A stretch of DNA of 64,000 nt from positions 49,167 through 113,166 of the forward strand of contig JABANP010000142.1 of assembly GCA_013115135.1 (NCBI GenBank). Reading direction: 5' to 3'. Shown here in pieces: positions 49,343 through 59,045 of this stretch. This DNA comes from Perkinsus olseni (lineage: Eukaryota; Perkinsozoa; Perkinsida; Perkinsidae). Position 1 is the stretch's first letter. Each line of letters begins with the position of its first letter. The notes beneath the pieces are model-generated. The model searched no databases, was not told the origin of the DNA, and saw only the letters and a program-made list of their open reading frames with translations. A program made the position numbers and the translations under genes.

Positions 49343-51142
49343 TCAGGGAGGGGAGCTGCCCAACGACCAAACAACCCTATTCTTGCCGTGGAACTTGAGC
49401 CACCCTGACTGAGCCACATGGCCATCACGGAGACAGCAACCACTGGACAAGACTCTTCGTGGGTCCGAACAGGTACTTCATCACCATTTTGATCGGTGAT
49501 GAAACCTGAGTGGCAGCCATCACGACACTACGGATCAGTTCGAAAGACGCTTCAAGAGATGTACTCACGATCAGTGAACTCGTCAGAGAAGACACAGCAG
49601 GGCACGATGGCGTAGGGCTTGCTGAACTCCATCGCTGCTGCTTGGAGGTAGCCAGTCGGCTTGGTCAGGATGCATGCCAACCACGACACTAGGGAGCACA
49701 ACTGCGCCAGCCGACCGAGGAAGCGACTCACCTGCAATCCCGGAAGATATCGGCCTTGGTTCTGGCATCCATCTCATCATCCAGGAGCATCTTCAGAATG
49801 CCGCGTGTGCTCTAGTCGCCACGCCACACACTTCTCCTTGGACATCTTCCCACCCATCAATCTATTAACCAGCTGCCTCAGCCTCCTCGTCGGTGCGAGG
49901 TTCTGCCGAGGGTCTATCACTGTGACAGGTATACCTGAGGTGCCATCCCCCCGTTCAATAAACTGAATTCTGAAACTCAGAATCGATTCTGGAACTCGTT
50001 TTGGACTTGAAATGCGCTTCCAGAATCGGTTCTGAGTTTCGAAATTGGTTCATTGGATCAAGTCCCCCTTAGCCTGGCTCCCGTCGTACCCTACCTAGAG
50101 CAGCCAGCTCAACGGCGAGCTCTCCTTTCCCTCCAGCTAACATCCAACCACCCCGCTGCCGGACTGCAGTACAGGGAGCGTGAAAGTGTCAACAAGCCAC
50201 TCTGAGAGGCGTTCCAGTGACGACAGCTAGTCAATAAATACCCACCGGCAAACACCCGCGCTCTGTTGGCGTGCTTTTCCTTCTCGTGCATGGCGTAGGA
50301 ATCGTCAGCATGATGAGAAGCCGCAGACTGAAGTAACACTTCGCACGTATGATCTGCTCGAGGACGTCTGTGTAGTTAGAGGAGGGCGGCTACCTTAGAT
50401 TCCCGCATCATCTCCATGTAGTCCTTTCTCGCGCGCCCGGAAATTTGGATGTGAACATCATCACAGACCTTCCTGTGGCACCTTCCGTTGTTGTTGACGA
50501 AGAACTTGCAGACTCTCTCCAGCGGGCACGGTAGGTCCTTGAGATCGTACACTCGCTCCTGCTGCTCCGGCGGTACATGCTCACCGTGGGGCGCAGTCGC
50601 CGTGTTGGTGAGGAAGCCCTTTCCTAAATGCAAGCCCAATGGGGCCAAGCAGAATGCCAACAGAGACACTTACGGCCGACAAAAGGCTCCGGACGGGCCC
50701 AAGGCTGGACTACCTCCAGCGAGCCGTCACTGTTGTCTAGTCGCACGGCTAGGGCGCCTGGTCGGCGAGTCTCCTGAATGAAGCCGACTATGCGGACCAG
50801 ATCTCCGAGATGGACCGGTTTAAGAACGGCTCGAGCGCCCTGAATTGGCGACAGTGATTCACAACGGCGTTGTCCTGAGACCTACCCCGTCCACTATGAT
50901 CTCCAGCGGCTCCCCACAAGATGGGTCATAGCTCACAGCCCCTGTTGACGCTTGCAGGTCCACAAAGCCGCACCCCCGACCTCTGAACCGTTTGGCCACC
51001 GCTTGACCCTACACACATTGCCGCATGAGGGTGTTCGGGTCCAGCCTAATGGCCCCACCTGCACGGAGACCCTATCGCCAACCTTGCCCTTCACAACAGC
51101 CTCCCAAGCGACGGGCACAGCCTCCGCGTCCAGCTCTCCCAT
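49343..51142 (-). CDS. CCCH zinc-finger plus SAM-dependent methyltransferase-like fusion protein
   Basis: From ATG 51142 (MGELDAEAVPVAWEAVVKG) to TGA 49343-49345. Order: RGRGCGFVDLQAS (about 50975), an OB-like strand set LGDLVRIVGFIQETRRPGAL (about 50800), a CCCH finger CKFFVNNNGRCHRKVCDDVH (C-x9-C-x4-C-x3-H, about 50515-50460), then ANRARVFAEWLVDTFTLPVL (about 50250-50180), the SAM-binding loop VVDVAGGKGELAVELAAL (about 50145-50100), GIPVTVIDPRQNLAPTRR (about 49940), VVVGMHPDQA (about 49690) and KPYAIVPCCVFSDEF (about 49600), ending WLKFHGKNRVVWSL. The latter blocks match a conserved eukaryotic methyltransferase-like family whose substrate I do not know. The finger suggests RNA. Several single-base shifts are needed inside (see findings), so it may be a pseudogene. 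An intron at about 49963-50089 holds an inverted repeat. Confidence 0.55.
49972..50040. repeat. 23-bp near-perfect inverted repeat inside an intron
   Basis: Left arm 49972-49994 (GAAACTCAGAATCGATTCTGG...) and right arm 50018-50040 are reverse complements with one mismatch, with a 23-bp loop. A hairpin of 23 bp would form in the RNA of either strand. It falls within the proposed 127-bp intron of the methyltransferase gene, longer than its neighbours by about the size of the hairpin. Confidence 0.85.
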
Positions 51143-51612
51143 TCGAAGGAATTGAACTGCAGAGCCGTACACCCCAGTGACAGAGGGAACACAACAACTC
51201 AATAGCGTGATGAATACTATGCTTAGCATGTTGACGTGAAGGGATATAATTACCTCCAGTAGCAGCCACCAGACAACGACGCAGCCGACCGCGTAGTGAC
51301 CAACATCGGAAGGCACACAGGATGGGCTCGGCGGCTGGTCGTACAAAATATTATCGATCGCGAACTCTAGACAGCGGTAGCCTCTATAGGAGAATACCAT
51401 AACCGAGCCAAGGGCTGATAGTATTGACAATGATACACGAAAACCTGAACAACGCAGCACTCGCCAGCAGAAACAGCGATCGAACTCCCGCTCACCGAGG
51501 ATCACATCCGCCACCTCGGCTTCCCTGACTGGGAGTTGCGGTTAAATGCTGGTGTAGGGGACGGAGCTCTGCAGAGAGGTCTGCGCTACGCGACACGAGA
51601 GAAAGTAGCGGG
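51143..51612. other. intergenic or 5' region of the CCCH/methyltransferase gene
   Basis: A minus frame is open through most of this stretch (to 51514) with hydrophobic segments but no ATG at its head and no motif; it could be an upstream exon, a leader or chance. Confidence 0.35.
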
Positions 51613-54600
51613 CTACCTCCTCATGTGGCCCGTAAGGCTGCGATGTCGGACTCGGTCGAATGGCGCCCCTGCACCGACTAGACCGCCTACAATGAAGGAA
51701 GGTTCCAACGGTAGACTGAAGGCATTCCTACCCTTTATGCCGCTGTGCTGTTGCTGCATCATTTGTGGTGACGGTGAGCCGGGCCTCTGAGGCCTCATAC
51801 TGGGACTTGAGGGCCTAGACCTCACCGAGGGCGATGGAGGGCGATTCTGACACCCAAACAATGGAGCACTACTGATGACGAGAAGCGTTGTACATAGGAG
51901 CCTGTTGGGGAGGATCGCATGCTGCTGCCGTTCGCCAAGTTGGGCGCAGTGCTCGGCCGACGACCCACTGCCGAGCCCGGTAACCCTCGTTTGCTGAAAA
52001 AAGGCCAGAATGCTTTGCGAGACTGGAGTCAGCTCTGGACTGACCTCGGATCAAGCATACCCAACCCTCCTGAGGAACTGCCAGCACCTATACCGTTTGA
52101 ACCTGAGGAGCTTTTCTTGGGCAGTCGTTCGCACTGTTCAAGCCCACCCTGGCTGCTGCGAAGGCTGCTGGATCCCATGTACTGTTGACGGAGAGAGGAA
52201 GTAGTAGCCGACCCAGCCGACGAAGACACAGAGCCCATCAACGACCCCATGCCGCTGCTTGATGGTAGCTACGACACGACCCTACGAGTGAGGGCAAAAT
52301 GAGAATGTTCCCCACTACCCCCCTGAGACTGCGACGCTCCTGCTGCTGATGCTGCAGCTGCGGAGTTGCCGATCTCTGATAGCTCCTCATCATGGGACTG
52401 TCGGAGCGTTGATAGCTACCACCAGATGAGGAACCATAGAACCGCTGGCTCCTGAGAGGAGAGTCGCGAGCTCCCACAACAATCTCCGAGTATCACATTA
52501 CCTCGGGCTTGGGTCCCTCTGACCATAACGATGATGATGTTGTTGCTCCCGCTGGCGCGCCGATGGTGAAGGATCCCGGCGACCCACGGGAAGAGCCTGC
52601 GGACCAGTCTACAGTCACCAGGTCCTTCAAGGTGCACTACTCCTGAGAGGGTGGCTAGAACCCATAGTAGGGCTAGGTAGTCGTCGCGGCCCGTCTCCTC
52701 GACCCGACGCCCACATCTCCTGAAGCCTCGACAAGCTGGCAACCACCCTCTCCACACTACAACTTCCCACCACTTTATTCGTCCCGCGATTCTCCGCCGC
52801 CTCCCTCGACGTCGGTGTAGCAGGTCTCCGGGAAGGCGGTGACTCTTCCGCTGCCGATGACGTCTCACACTGCACGGCATACCATAAATCCACCGAACCG
52901 TGGTCAAAAGCACTACCCATGCTCTAGTTGGTATCCTCGTACTACCCAAGCCTCGATGGATGGCCAATATCTGACTTCCTGTCGATACGCAAGCGCGTGA
53001 GCCCACCAACTCACTCGATGCTCCGGCATCTCTCTCGCGGCCTCGCTCCCTCCGCAGCCCGGCTGTTTCCCCTTTCCGATCCTCCTGAACACGGCACAAC
53101 TCGCCCACCACTACTTGACGGCCTCCTGCCTGTTCAGTGCTGCCGGACAAGGCCCGTAACAAACTCCCATCCAGGCTATTCCGTCGACTCCCTCCAAGCT
53201 CCACTGAGGTGTCCAGAGCGTCCACTGAGGTCATGGTCAGCGAGGAGCTTCGCAATGATCCTACAGCACAGCCGGTCACTCCTGCCAGCGCCTACAGCGG
53301 GACCCGACGTACGGTTAAGTAGTCCACCCTTGGCACTATCAGGGCTACTATCATCCGCCTGGCGGTTGGCCGCGCGACTGCCTTTCAAACAAGATTTCAC
53401 CGGCGGCGCTGTCGATGGCCTTTGAGGTCGCGGTGGGTTACCCGGCACCTCCAGTCGCCCTGTCGTCGGAGCATCCACCGACCACCATAAATGTCTCTGC
53501 TTCACTACCTTTATCATCCTCGCCAGCATCACTCCAGTCGATGCTGCGTCTGAGCGGCTCCATTCACTGAGTTACTTCGCGATGGCCTGCGTAGAACACT
53601 AAGTCCCACCGAAGGTGCATGATCCAATGCGACGTCTATGGTTTATAAGGGACCATCGGCCCGTGGCGCCCCCTCAAGTACTTTTGGTCTGCATCGCTCC
53701 GAATAGAGAGATCGGCGAGAGGACCCATCTGGCTGTTCATAAACGTGTTTCTCAGTAGGTACTCCTCAGAGTCCAGCTTGGGTGTCACCGAGGACACTGC
53801 AGAGGACGAGACATTGTGTGCGTAGCCATAGTCCACCTACAGCTCCAATCTCCCGACAACTTCATCTTCTGATATGAGATAAGTCTCCGTTCGAACGCCG
53901 CGAGCTGCTGCAGATAGCCCTGTCTCAGATTAACATCCGGTCTTCGGGATTGAAGGAACTCCAACGTCTTCCGCATCCCCCAGCGGTACCTAAGATCCTT
54001 CTGCCTTGACAAGCGGCCGCTACAGTGGACCCACTTCCGCATGAGGTAAGCACATAAAACCGTACACGATCTACCTTGACCACGCTCACTATGTATTAGA
54101 ACCTGCACGATGAGGGTCGGAAGACAGCCGATGGCGATGCTGCATCAACCTTATTACCGATTCTGCATTGTCTAACGCTTCATCCACGAACGCGGTGACT
54201 TCATCAACCACCACGTCACGGGCGTCTAGAACTACCTTGAAAGGAAGACCGGTGACCAGATCGAGTTGAGGGATCCATAGTACTTGGGAGTCATTGTCGA
54301 GCCAATAGTAAGTAAGGTAGACAACTCCTATAGGCTCCCAATGGTTGGGTATCTAAGACCGTACTCCCCACCTTCCTGGCTGACTTCTCTCACTTGTCTG
54401 CCACAGCAGTTGATTACATGTGTGACCTTGTTAGTAACCACGAACTCCAACTCCTGAATAACAGGTCCCCACTACGAATCTCTATCGGGAAATTAGAAGT
54501 CTATGAAGAGCATTCTGTTTGCTGCTGCTCGTGGTCACCTGAGCCGCCATCTCGTCTCCTATGAAGAGGCCGTCTTTCACTTTAACAGCACCAACGATCT

Positions 54601-54662
54601 CCCACGCCCCTTGTTGGGATTGGTCATCCGAAGCTCCCCCGAGCGGCGGGGCTGCGGTCATT
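51613..54662 (-). CDS. catalytically altered dual-specificity phosphatase (pseudophosphatase) with long Ser/Pro-rich tail
   Basis: ATG 54662 (MTAAPPLGGASDDQSQQG) to TAG 51613-51615. DSP fold markers: KVKDGLFIGDEMAAQ (about 54575), LEFVVTNKVTHVINCCGRQ (about 54450-54400), WEPIGVVYLTYYWLDNDSQ, VVLDARDVVVDEVTAFVDE, then VLIHSERGQGRSCTVLCAYL with MRKW (about 54105-54045), TLEFLQSRRPDVNLRQGYL and a final helix. The active-site loop should be HCxxGxxRS; here it is HSERGQGRS, with Ser (AGT) in place of the nucleophilic Cys, as in STYX-type pseudophosphatases. A tail of several hundred residues rich in Ser, Arg, Pro and Gln follows (QRSDSPMMRSYQRSATPQ; PSMRPQRPGSPSPQMMQQQ). It likely binds phosphoproteins rather than cleaving them. 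The tail exons at 52480-53530 are uncertain. Confidence 0.75.
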
Positions 54663-54739
54663 GAACTGCAACCTACCTGATGCCCAAACTTCAGTACTAA
54701 TTGCGCCGAACGGATGCACCAGACGAGTTAATTGACGGA

Positions 54740-54842
54740 AAAATAACGACCCTCGGGATTGAACCCGAGACCTTTAAATGTTAGGAGTTAGGAGTTCCAA
54801 CATCATCACTCCAAGCTATGGTGAACAAGTACGCTAGCACCC
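54740..54842 (-). other. tRNA-like relic or tRNA-derived element
   Basis: The minus strand has a strong T-arm/box B-like hairpin (CTCGGGTTCAATCCCGAG) followed by a T run, and a box A-like TAGCTTGGAGTG about 50 bases upstream. No acceptor stem can be paired and the loop is one base short, so a functional tRNA is not supported. Confidence 0.2.
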
Positions 54843-54947
54843 ACGCGTGTTACAATGTGATAATCATGTCAGTACGAATTATCATGATCATTTGATATCC
54901 ATTCTTCCCCGTAACGTAAACTCAACAAAGATGAAGTCAGAGAGACG

Positions 54948-55815
54948 CGGATGATTCCCCCGCGATAAGCGATATTATAAACTAGACATAGCAACAGAAT
55001 TATTCTGTGGGACACCAAAGAGGATTACATCAGTGCGAGTCCCTTGGATGCACCAATACGAGTGGCACCAGCGGCAACAAGATCATCCATCTCCTGCTTG
55101 GTGTGGATACCACCAGCGGCCTTGACGCCGCACTTGGAGCCAACGGTCTCACGCATAAGCTTCACATGGTGGACAGTAGCACCATACTTGCTGAAACCCG
55201 TACTGGTCTTAACGAAGTCGGCACCGGCATCAACGCAGACCTTGCAAGCCTTCACAACCTCCTCATCAGTCAAGAGGCAGCACTCAAGGATAACCTTCAC
55301 GACAACACCATCGGTTTCGGGGTTAGCCTTCTGGTTAGCCAAATGAGCGCGGACAGAATGGACAACGCTGTAGACATCATCCTCAACCTTGTCCCACAAG
55401 CCACTCTTGATGAAGCCAATGTTAATGACCATATCGACCTCCTTAGCACCGTCCTTAACAGCCTGGACAGCCTCAAGAGATTTGGCAGTAGTTGAAGTGG
55501 CACCAAGAGGGAATCCGATGACAGTGCACACTCTAACGTCGGTGTCCTTGAGGAGCTCATATCCGAGAGGTACCCAGCAAGGCTCGATGCAGACGCTAGC
55601 GAAGTCGTTCTCCTTGGCTTCGGCGCACAACTTGCGGATCTTCTCCTCGGTGGCATCAGCGGCGAGCTGAGTATGATCGATAAACTTATTCCTCTTCTCA
55701 GGGGCCTTGTCACTAGCATAAGCGTTGGGGCAAGTGAAAGCCTGAGGGACGGGAGTCATACCCTTGAAGAATGGAACGGGGAAGGACATTCTGTAGTGAA
55801 GTTGATTAATAACTG
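54948..55815. repeat. duplicated segment, left copy (contains deoC copy 1)
   Basis: Matches about 57766-58637. The homology covers the aldolase coding region, about 80 bp after its stop (shared CGCGGATGATTCCCCC and ATAAACTAGACATA) and about 26 bp before its start (shared TCTGTAGTGAAGTTGATTAA). Outside these limits the flanks differ. Confidence 0.85.
55025..55789 (-). CDS. deoC: deoxyribose-phosphate aldolase, copy 1
   Basis: ATG 55789 to TAA 55025-55027, 254 residues, no intron. The Schiff-base lysine is K194 in DFVKTSTGF; proton-relay residues D119 (EVDMVINIG) and K223 (CGVKAAGG) are present. The enzyme splits 2-deoxyribose-5-phosphate into glyceraldehyde-3-phosphate and acetaldehyde, feeding deoxynucleosides into glycolysis. 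The start was set at the ATG that all three copies share in context (the frame is open further upstream but diverges there). The protein is identical to that of copy 2; the differences I could see between the two genes are about eight silent substitutions. The high codon bias for CTT/GCC-type codons and lack of introns suggest strong expression. Confidence 0.97.
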   Translation of the reverse strand: MSFPVPFFKGMTPVPQAFTCPNAYASDKAPEKRNKFIDHTQLAADATEEKIRKLCAEAKENDFASVCIEPCWVPLGYELLKDTDVRVCTVIGFPLGATSTTAKSLEAVQAVKDGAKEVDMVINIGFIKSGLWDKVEDDVYSVVHSVRAHLANQKANPETDGVVVKVILECCLLTDEEVVKACKVCVDAGADFVKTSTGFSKYGATVHHVKLMRETVGSKCGVKAAGGIHTKQEMDDLVAAGATRIGASKGLALM

Positions 55816-56400
55816 TAAATCTAATACTGAATGAAGAACATAAACATTTATCCGAACCGCCACCCGACAATCACCATGCTTTGTCTTCAAGAGGTGTGTG
55901 ATAGTAGATAACATCGCTACGATATACCGCTGTGCTCAGCTAAGGCCATCGCTGAAGACAATATGGTACTCCGAGCTGCGCTAGATCAGGTCGAGGGGCG
56001 TCGCTAAGGTCTTGCGGGTCATAGCGTCCATTCTCCACGAGAGAAGGGGCCCAGTGGATGTTATATTTGTGCGTCCCTCGCCTGACAAGTTGCAGCTTTC
56101 GTGAAAACGTGGAATCCTGAGGAAGGACAATCGCACATCAAGCTGCCACCGTAATTTGTAGTTGTACAGCCGTTCGACATTCGTACCTGCAGAATTGCTC
56201 GAACGCTGCTATGCAACAGGGGTTATGGAAACATGAAGACGGTGAGAAACAAAACTAGGAGACAAACTTTGTGCAAGAGAAATGACCCCTCTCGGAAGCA
56301 GCGGAGATGAAAACGCCTCAAAGATTCGTGGCGTATTGTAGCAAGACTCCGAGGACTTGCCGCTCAGCCACTAAGCTTCGAGGGTGGCTTGTTTGACCCC
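55790..56400. other. intergenic, no gene
   Basis: About 600 bp upstream of deoC copy 1, carrying its promoter; it is not repeated elsewhere in the window apart from its first 26 bp. No motif recognised. Confidence 0.5.
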
Positions 56401-56417
56401 CGAGATGAACCGTACAG

Positions 56418-57660
56418 CCTTCTCGAGAAACTGCTCTGTTCTCCCGGAAAAAAACTGTTCGGCTTCCGCGAGAAACTGTTTGGCCTCCCCACAAGAAACT
56501 CTTCTGCTTTCCCGAGAAAATCTTCCGCTCTCCCGTGAAACTCCTCTGCTCTCTCGAGAAACTCTGCCGCTTTCCCAAGAAACTCCTCTGCTCTCCCGAG
56601 AAACTCTTCTGCTTTCTCGAGACACCCTTCTGTTTTCCCGAGAAACTGTTTTCCCTCCAGGAGAAGCTCTTCTGCTTTCCCGAGAAACTCTTCTGCTTTC
56701 CCGAGAAACTCTTCTGCTCTCCCGAGAAACTGTTTGGCCTCCACGACAAACTGTTTGGCCTCCACGACAAACTGTTTGGCCTCCACGACAAACTGTTTGG
56801 CCTCCACGATAAAAACTGTTTGGCCTCCACGACAAACTGCTTGGCCTCCACGATAAAAACTGTTTGGCCTCCACGACAAACTGTTTGGCCTCCACGACAA
56901 ACTGTTTGGCCTCCACGACAAACTGTTTGGCCTCCAAGAAACTCTTCTGCTTTCCCGAGAAACTCTTCTGCTCTCCCGAGAAACTGTTTATCCTCCACGA
57001 CAAACTGTTTATCCTCCACGACAAACTGTTTGGCCTCCACGACAAACTGTTTAGCCTCCACGACAAACTGTTTGGCCTCCACGACAAACTGTTTGGCCTC
57101 CACGACAAACTGTTTGGCCTCCACGACAAACTGTTTGGCCTCCACGACAAACTGTTTGGCCTCCACGACAAACTGTTTGGCCTCCACGACAAACTGTTTA
57201 TCCTCCACGACAAACTGTTTGGCCTCCACGACAAACTGTTTGCCCTCGACGACAAACTGTTTATCCTCCACGACAAACTGTTTATCCTCCACGACAAACT
57301 GTTTGGCCTCCACGACAAACTGTTTGGCCTCCACGACAAACTGTTTGGCCTCCACGACAAACTGTTTGGCCTCCACGACAAACTGTTTGGCCTCCACGAC
57401 AAACTGTTTGGCCTCCACGACAAACTGTTTGGCCTCCACGACAAACTGTTTGGCCTCCACGACAAACTGTTTAGCCTCGACGACAAACTGTTTAGCCTCG
57501 ACGACAAACTGTTTGGCCTCGACGACAAACTGTTTGGCCTCGACGACAAACTGTTTGCCCTCGACGACAAACTGTTTGCCCTCGACGACAAACTGTTTGC
57601 CCTCGACGACAAACTGTTTGCCCTCGACGACAAACTGTTTGCCCTCGACGACAAACTGTA
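56418..57660. repeat. 21-bp minisatellite, about 58 units, two subfamilies
   Basis: The right three quarters (about 56736-57660) are units like GACAAACTGTTTGGCCTCCAC, with variants TTATCCTCCAC, TTAGCCTCGAC and TTGCCCTCGAC that cluster by position. The left quarter (about 56430-56735) is a diverged 21-bp family like GAGAAACTCTTCTGCTTTCCC, and one block of it recurs at about 56937-56990. A few units are 23 bp long. One minus frame encodes perfect heptads KQFVVEA/KQFVVEG; other frames are also open (NSLSWRP, TVCRGGQ on minus, two on plus). It lies between two deoC copies and ends on the right in a 23-bp direct repeat of an ACTGTACTGCCGTGCG-type unit (about 57650-57695). Confidence 0.97.
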
Positions 57661-57765
57661 CTGCCGTGCGTTGACAAACTGTACTGCCGTGCGTTGACGA
57701 CCTCACCACCCCACTGTAACTGTATGACCAACACAATACAATAATGCCCACTAGTACAGACCTCG

Positions 57766-58637
57766 CGGATGATTCCCCCACAAGGATCTTATAAACTAGA
57801 CATATTATGACTCATTCGATAGCCGAAAGCAGCTACTCGGATAGTTTACATCAGTGCAAGTCCCTTGGATGCACCAATACGAGTGGCACCAGCAGCAACG
57901 AGATCATCCATCTCCTGCTTGGTGTGGATACCACCAGCGGCCTTGACGCCGCACTTGGAGCCAACGGTCTCACGCATGAGCTTCACATGGTGGACAGTAG
58001 CACCATACTTGCTGAAACCCGTACTGGTCTTAACGAAGTCGGCACCGGCATCAACGCAGACCTTGCAAGCCTTCACAACCTCCTCATCAGTCAAGAGGCA
58101 GCACTCAAGGATAACCTTCACGACAACACCATCGGTTTCGGGGTTAGCCTTCTGGTTAGCCAAATGAGCGCGGACAGAATGGACAACGCTGTAGACATCA
58201 TCCTCAACCTTGTCCCACAAGCCACTCTTGATGAAGCCAATGTTAATGACCATATCGACCTCCTTAGCACCGTCCTTAACAGCCTGGACAGCCTCAAGAG
58301 ATTTGGCAGTAGTTGAAGTGGCACCAAGAGGGAATCCGATGACAGTGCACACTCTAACGTCGGTGTCCTTGAGAAGCTCATATCCGAGAGGTACCCAGCA
58401 AGGCTCGATGCAGACGCTTGCGAAGTCGTTCTCCTTGGCCTCGGCGCACAACTTGCGGATCTTCTCCTCAGTGGCATCAGCGGCGAGCTGAGTATGATCG
58501 ATAAACTTATTCCTCTTCTCAGGGGCCTTGTCACTAGCATAAGCGTTGGGGCAAGTGAAAGCCTGGGGGACGGGAGTCATACCCTTGAAGAATGGAACGG
58601 GGAAGGACATTCTGTAGTGAAGTTGATTAATAACTAT
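57766..58637. repeat. duplicated segment, right copy (contains deoC copy 2)
   Basis: Partner of 54948-55815, direct orientation, about 2.8 kb apart. Its left end abuts the minisatellite flank. Confidence 0.85.
57846..58610 (-). CDS. deoC: deoxyribose-phosphate aldolase, copy 2
   Basis: ATG 58610 to TAA 57846-57848, 254 residues, intronless, same protein as copy 1 from first to last residue, with the same catalytic Lys/Asp/Lys set. Silent differences from copy 1 include changes near 57894, 57898, 57978, 58373, 58419, 58440 and 58470. The 3' flank shares GATGATTCCCCC and ATAAACTAGACATA with copy 1 but contains small deletions. Copy 2 lies on the other side of the minisatellite, consistent with a recent tandem duplication whose coding part is being homogenised. 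Confidence 0.97.
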   Translation of the reverse strand: MSFPVPFFKGMTPVPQAFTCPNAYASDKAPEKRNKFIDHTQLAADATEEKIRKLCAEAKENDFASVCIEPCWVPLGYELLKDTDVRVCTVIGFPLGATSTTAKSLEAVQAVKDGAKEVDMVINIGFIKSGLWDKVEDDVYSVVHSVRAHLANQKANPETDGVVVKVILECCLLTDEEVVKACKVCVDAGADFVKTSTGFSKYGATVHHVKLMRETVGSKCGVKAAGGIHTKQEMDDLVAAGATRIGASKGLALM

Positions 58638-59045
58638 AAAACCTGAAGAGACGATATCGTGGATACACATGTACGACTGAACCGATTAGACATGAGATGA
58701 GGAAGCCCATGAATTGCTGTGATCGCTATGGCCGCTTCTGCTAGCGTCGTCGAGCTAAGCCGCAAAAGCCAGAGAGACAGAAGTTGTGTGTCCGCGCATC
58801 TTCACGCCATCTTCTTTGAGTCTTCGGGCTCATCATGCCACGGAAATGCCATGCCAACTTCCTTTCCTCTCCAAATGACATACTCACCTTATATAACGCT
58901 TTTGGAAGGATTGATCAATCGGGAAACTCAAAGCAAATCCCTCTAAATGAAATCCGTCTGAGAAGGGAAGAACTTCCTTGACATAATATCGAGATAGGCA
59001 CAACAGTCTATAGGCCATACTCCAATCACAATCAACCTGTCACGT
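58611..59045. other. intergenic
   Basis: About 435 bp between deoC copies 2 and 3. The plus frame 58719-58946 is open for 75 codons without motif. Nothing else seen. Confidence 0.45.

Noticed and set aside
54740..54842. Functional tRNA gene
   Set aside because: Good T-arm and T run, but no pairing acceptor stem and no clear D arm. Listed only as a low-confidence relic.
55007..55495. Plus-strand ORF over deoC copy 1 (and 57807-58316 over copy 2, 59118-59507 over copy 3)
   Set aside because: Antisense of codon-biased aldolase genes; the same shadow recurs in each copy.
56418..57660. CRISPR-like array
   Set aside because: The repeats are head-to-tail without spacers and the genome is eukaryotic.
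56318..57781. 487-codon minus-strand frame of KQFVVEA repeats as a coiled-coil gene
   Set aside because: Five frames are open through the same array, no ATG begins it, and 23-bp units shift frame freely. Kept as a minisatellite.
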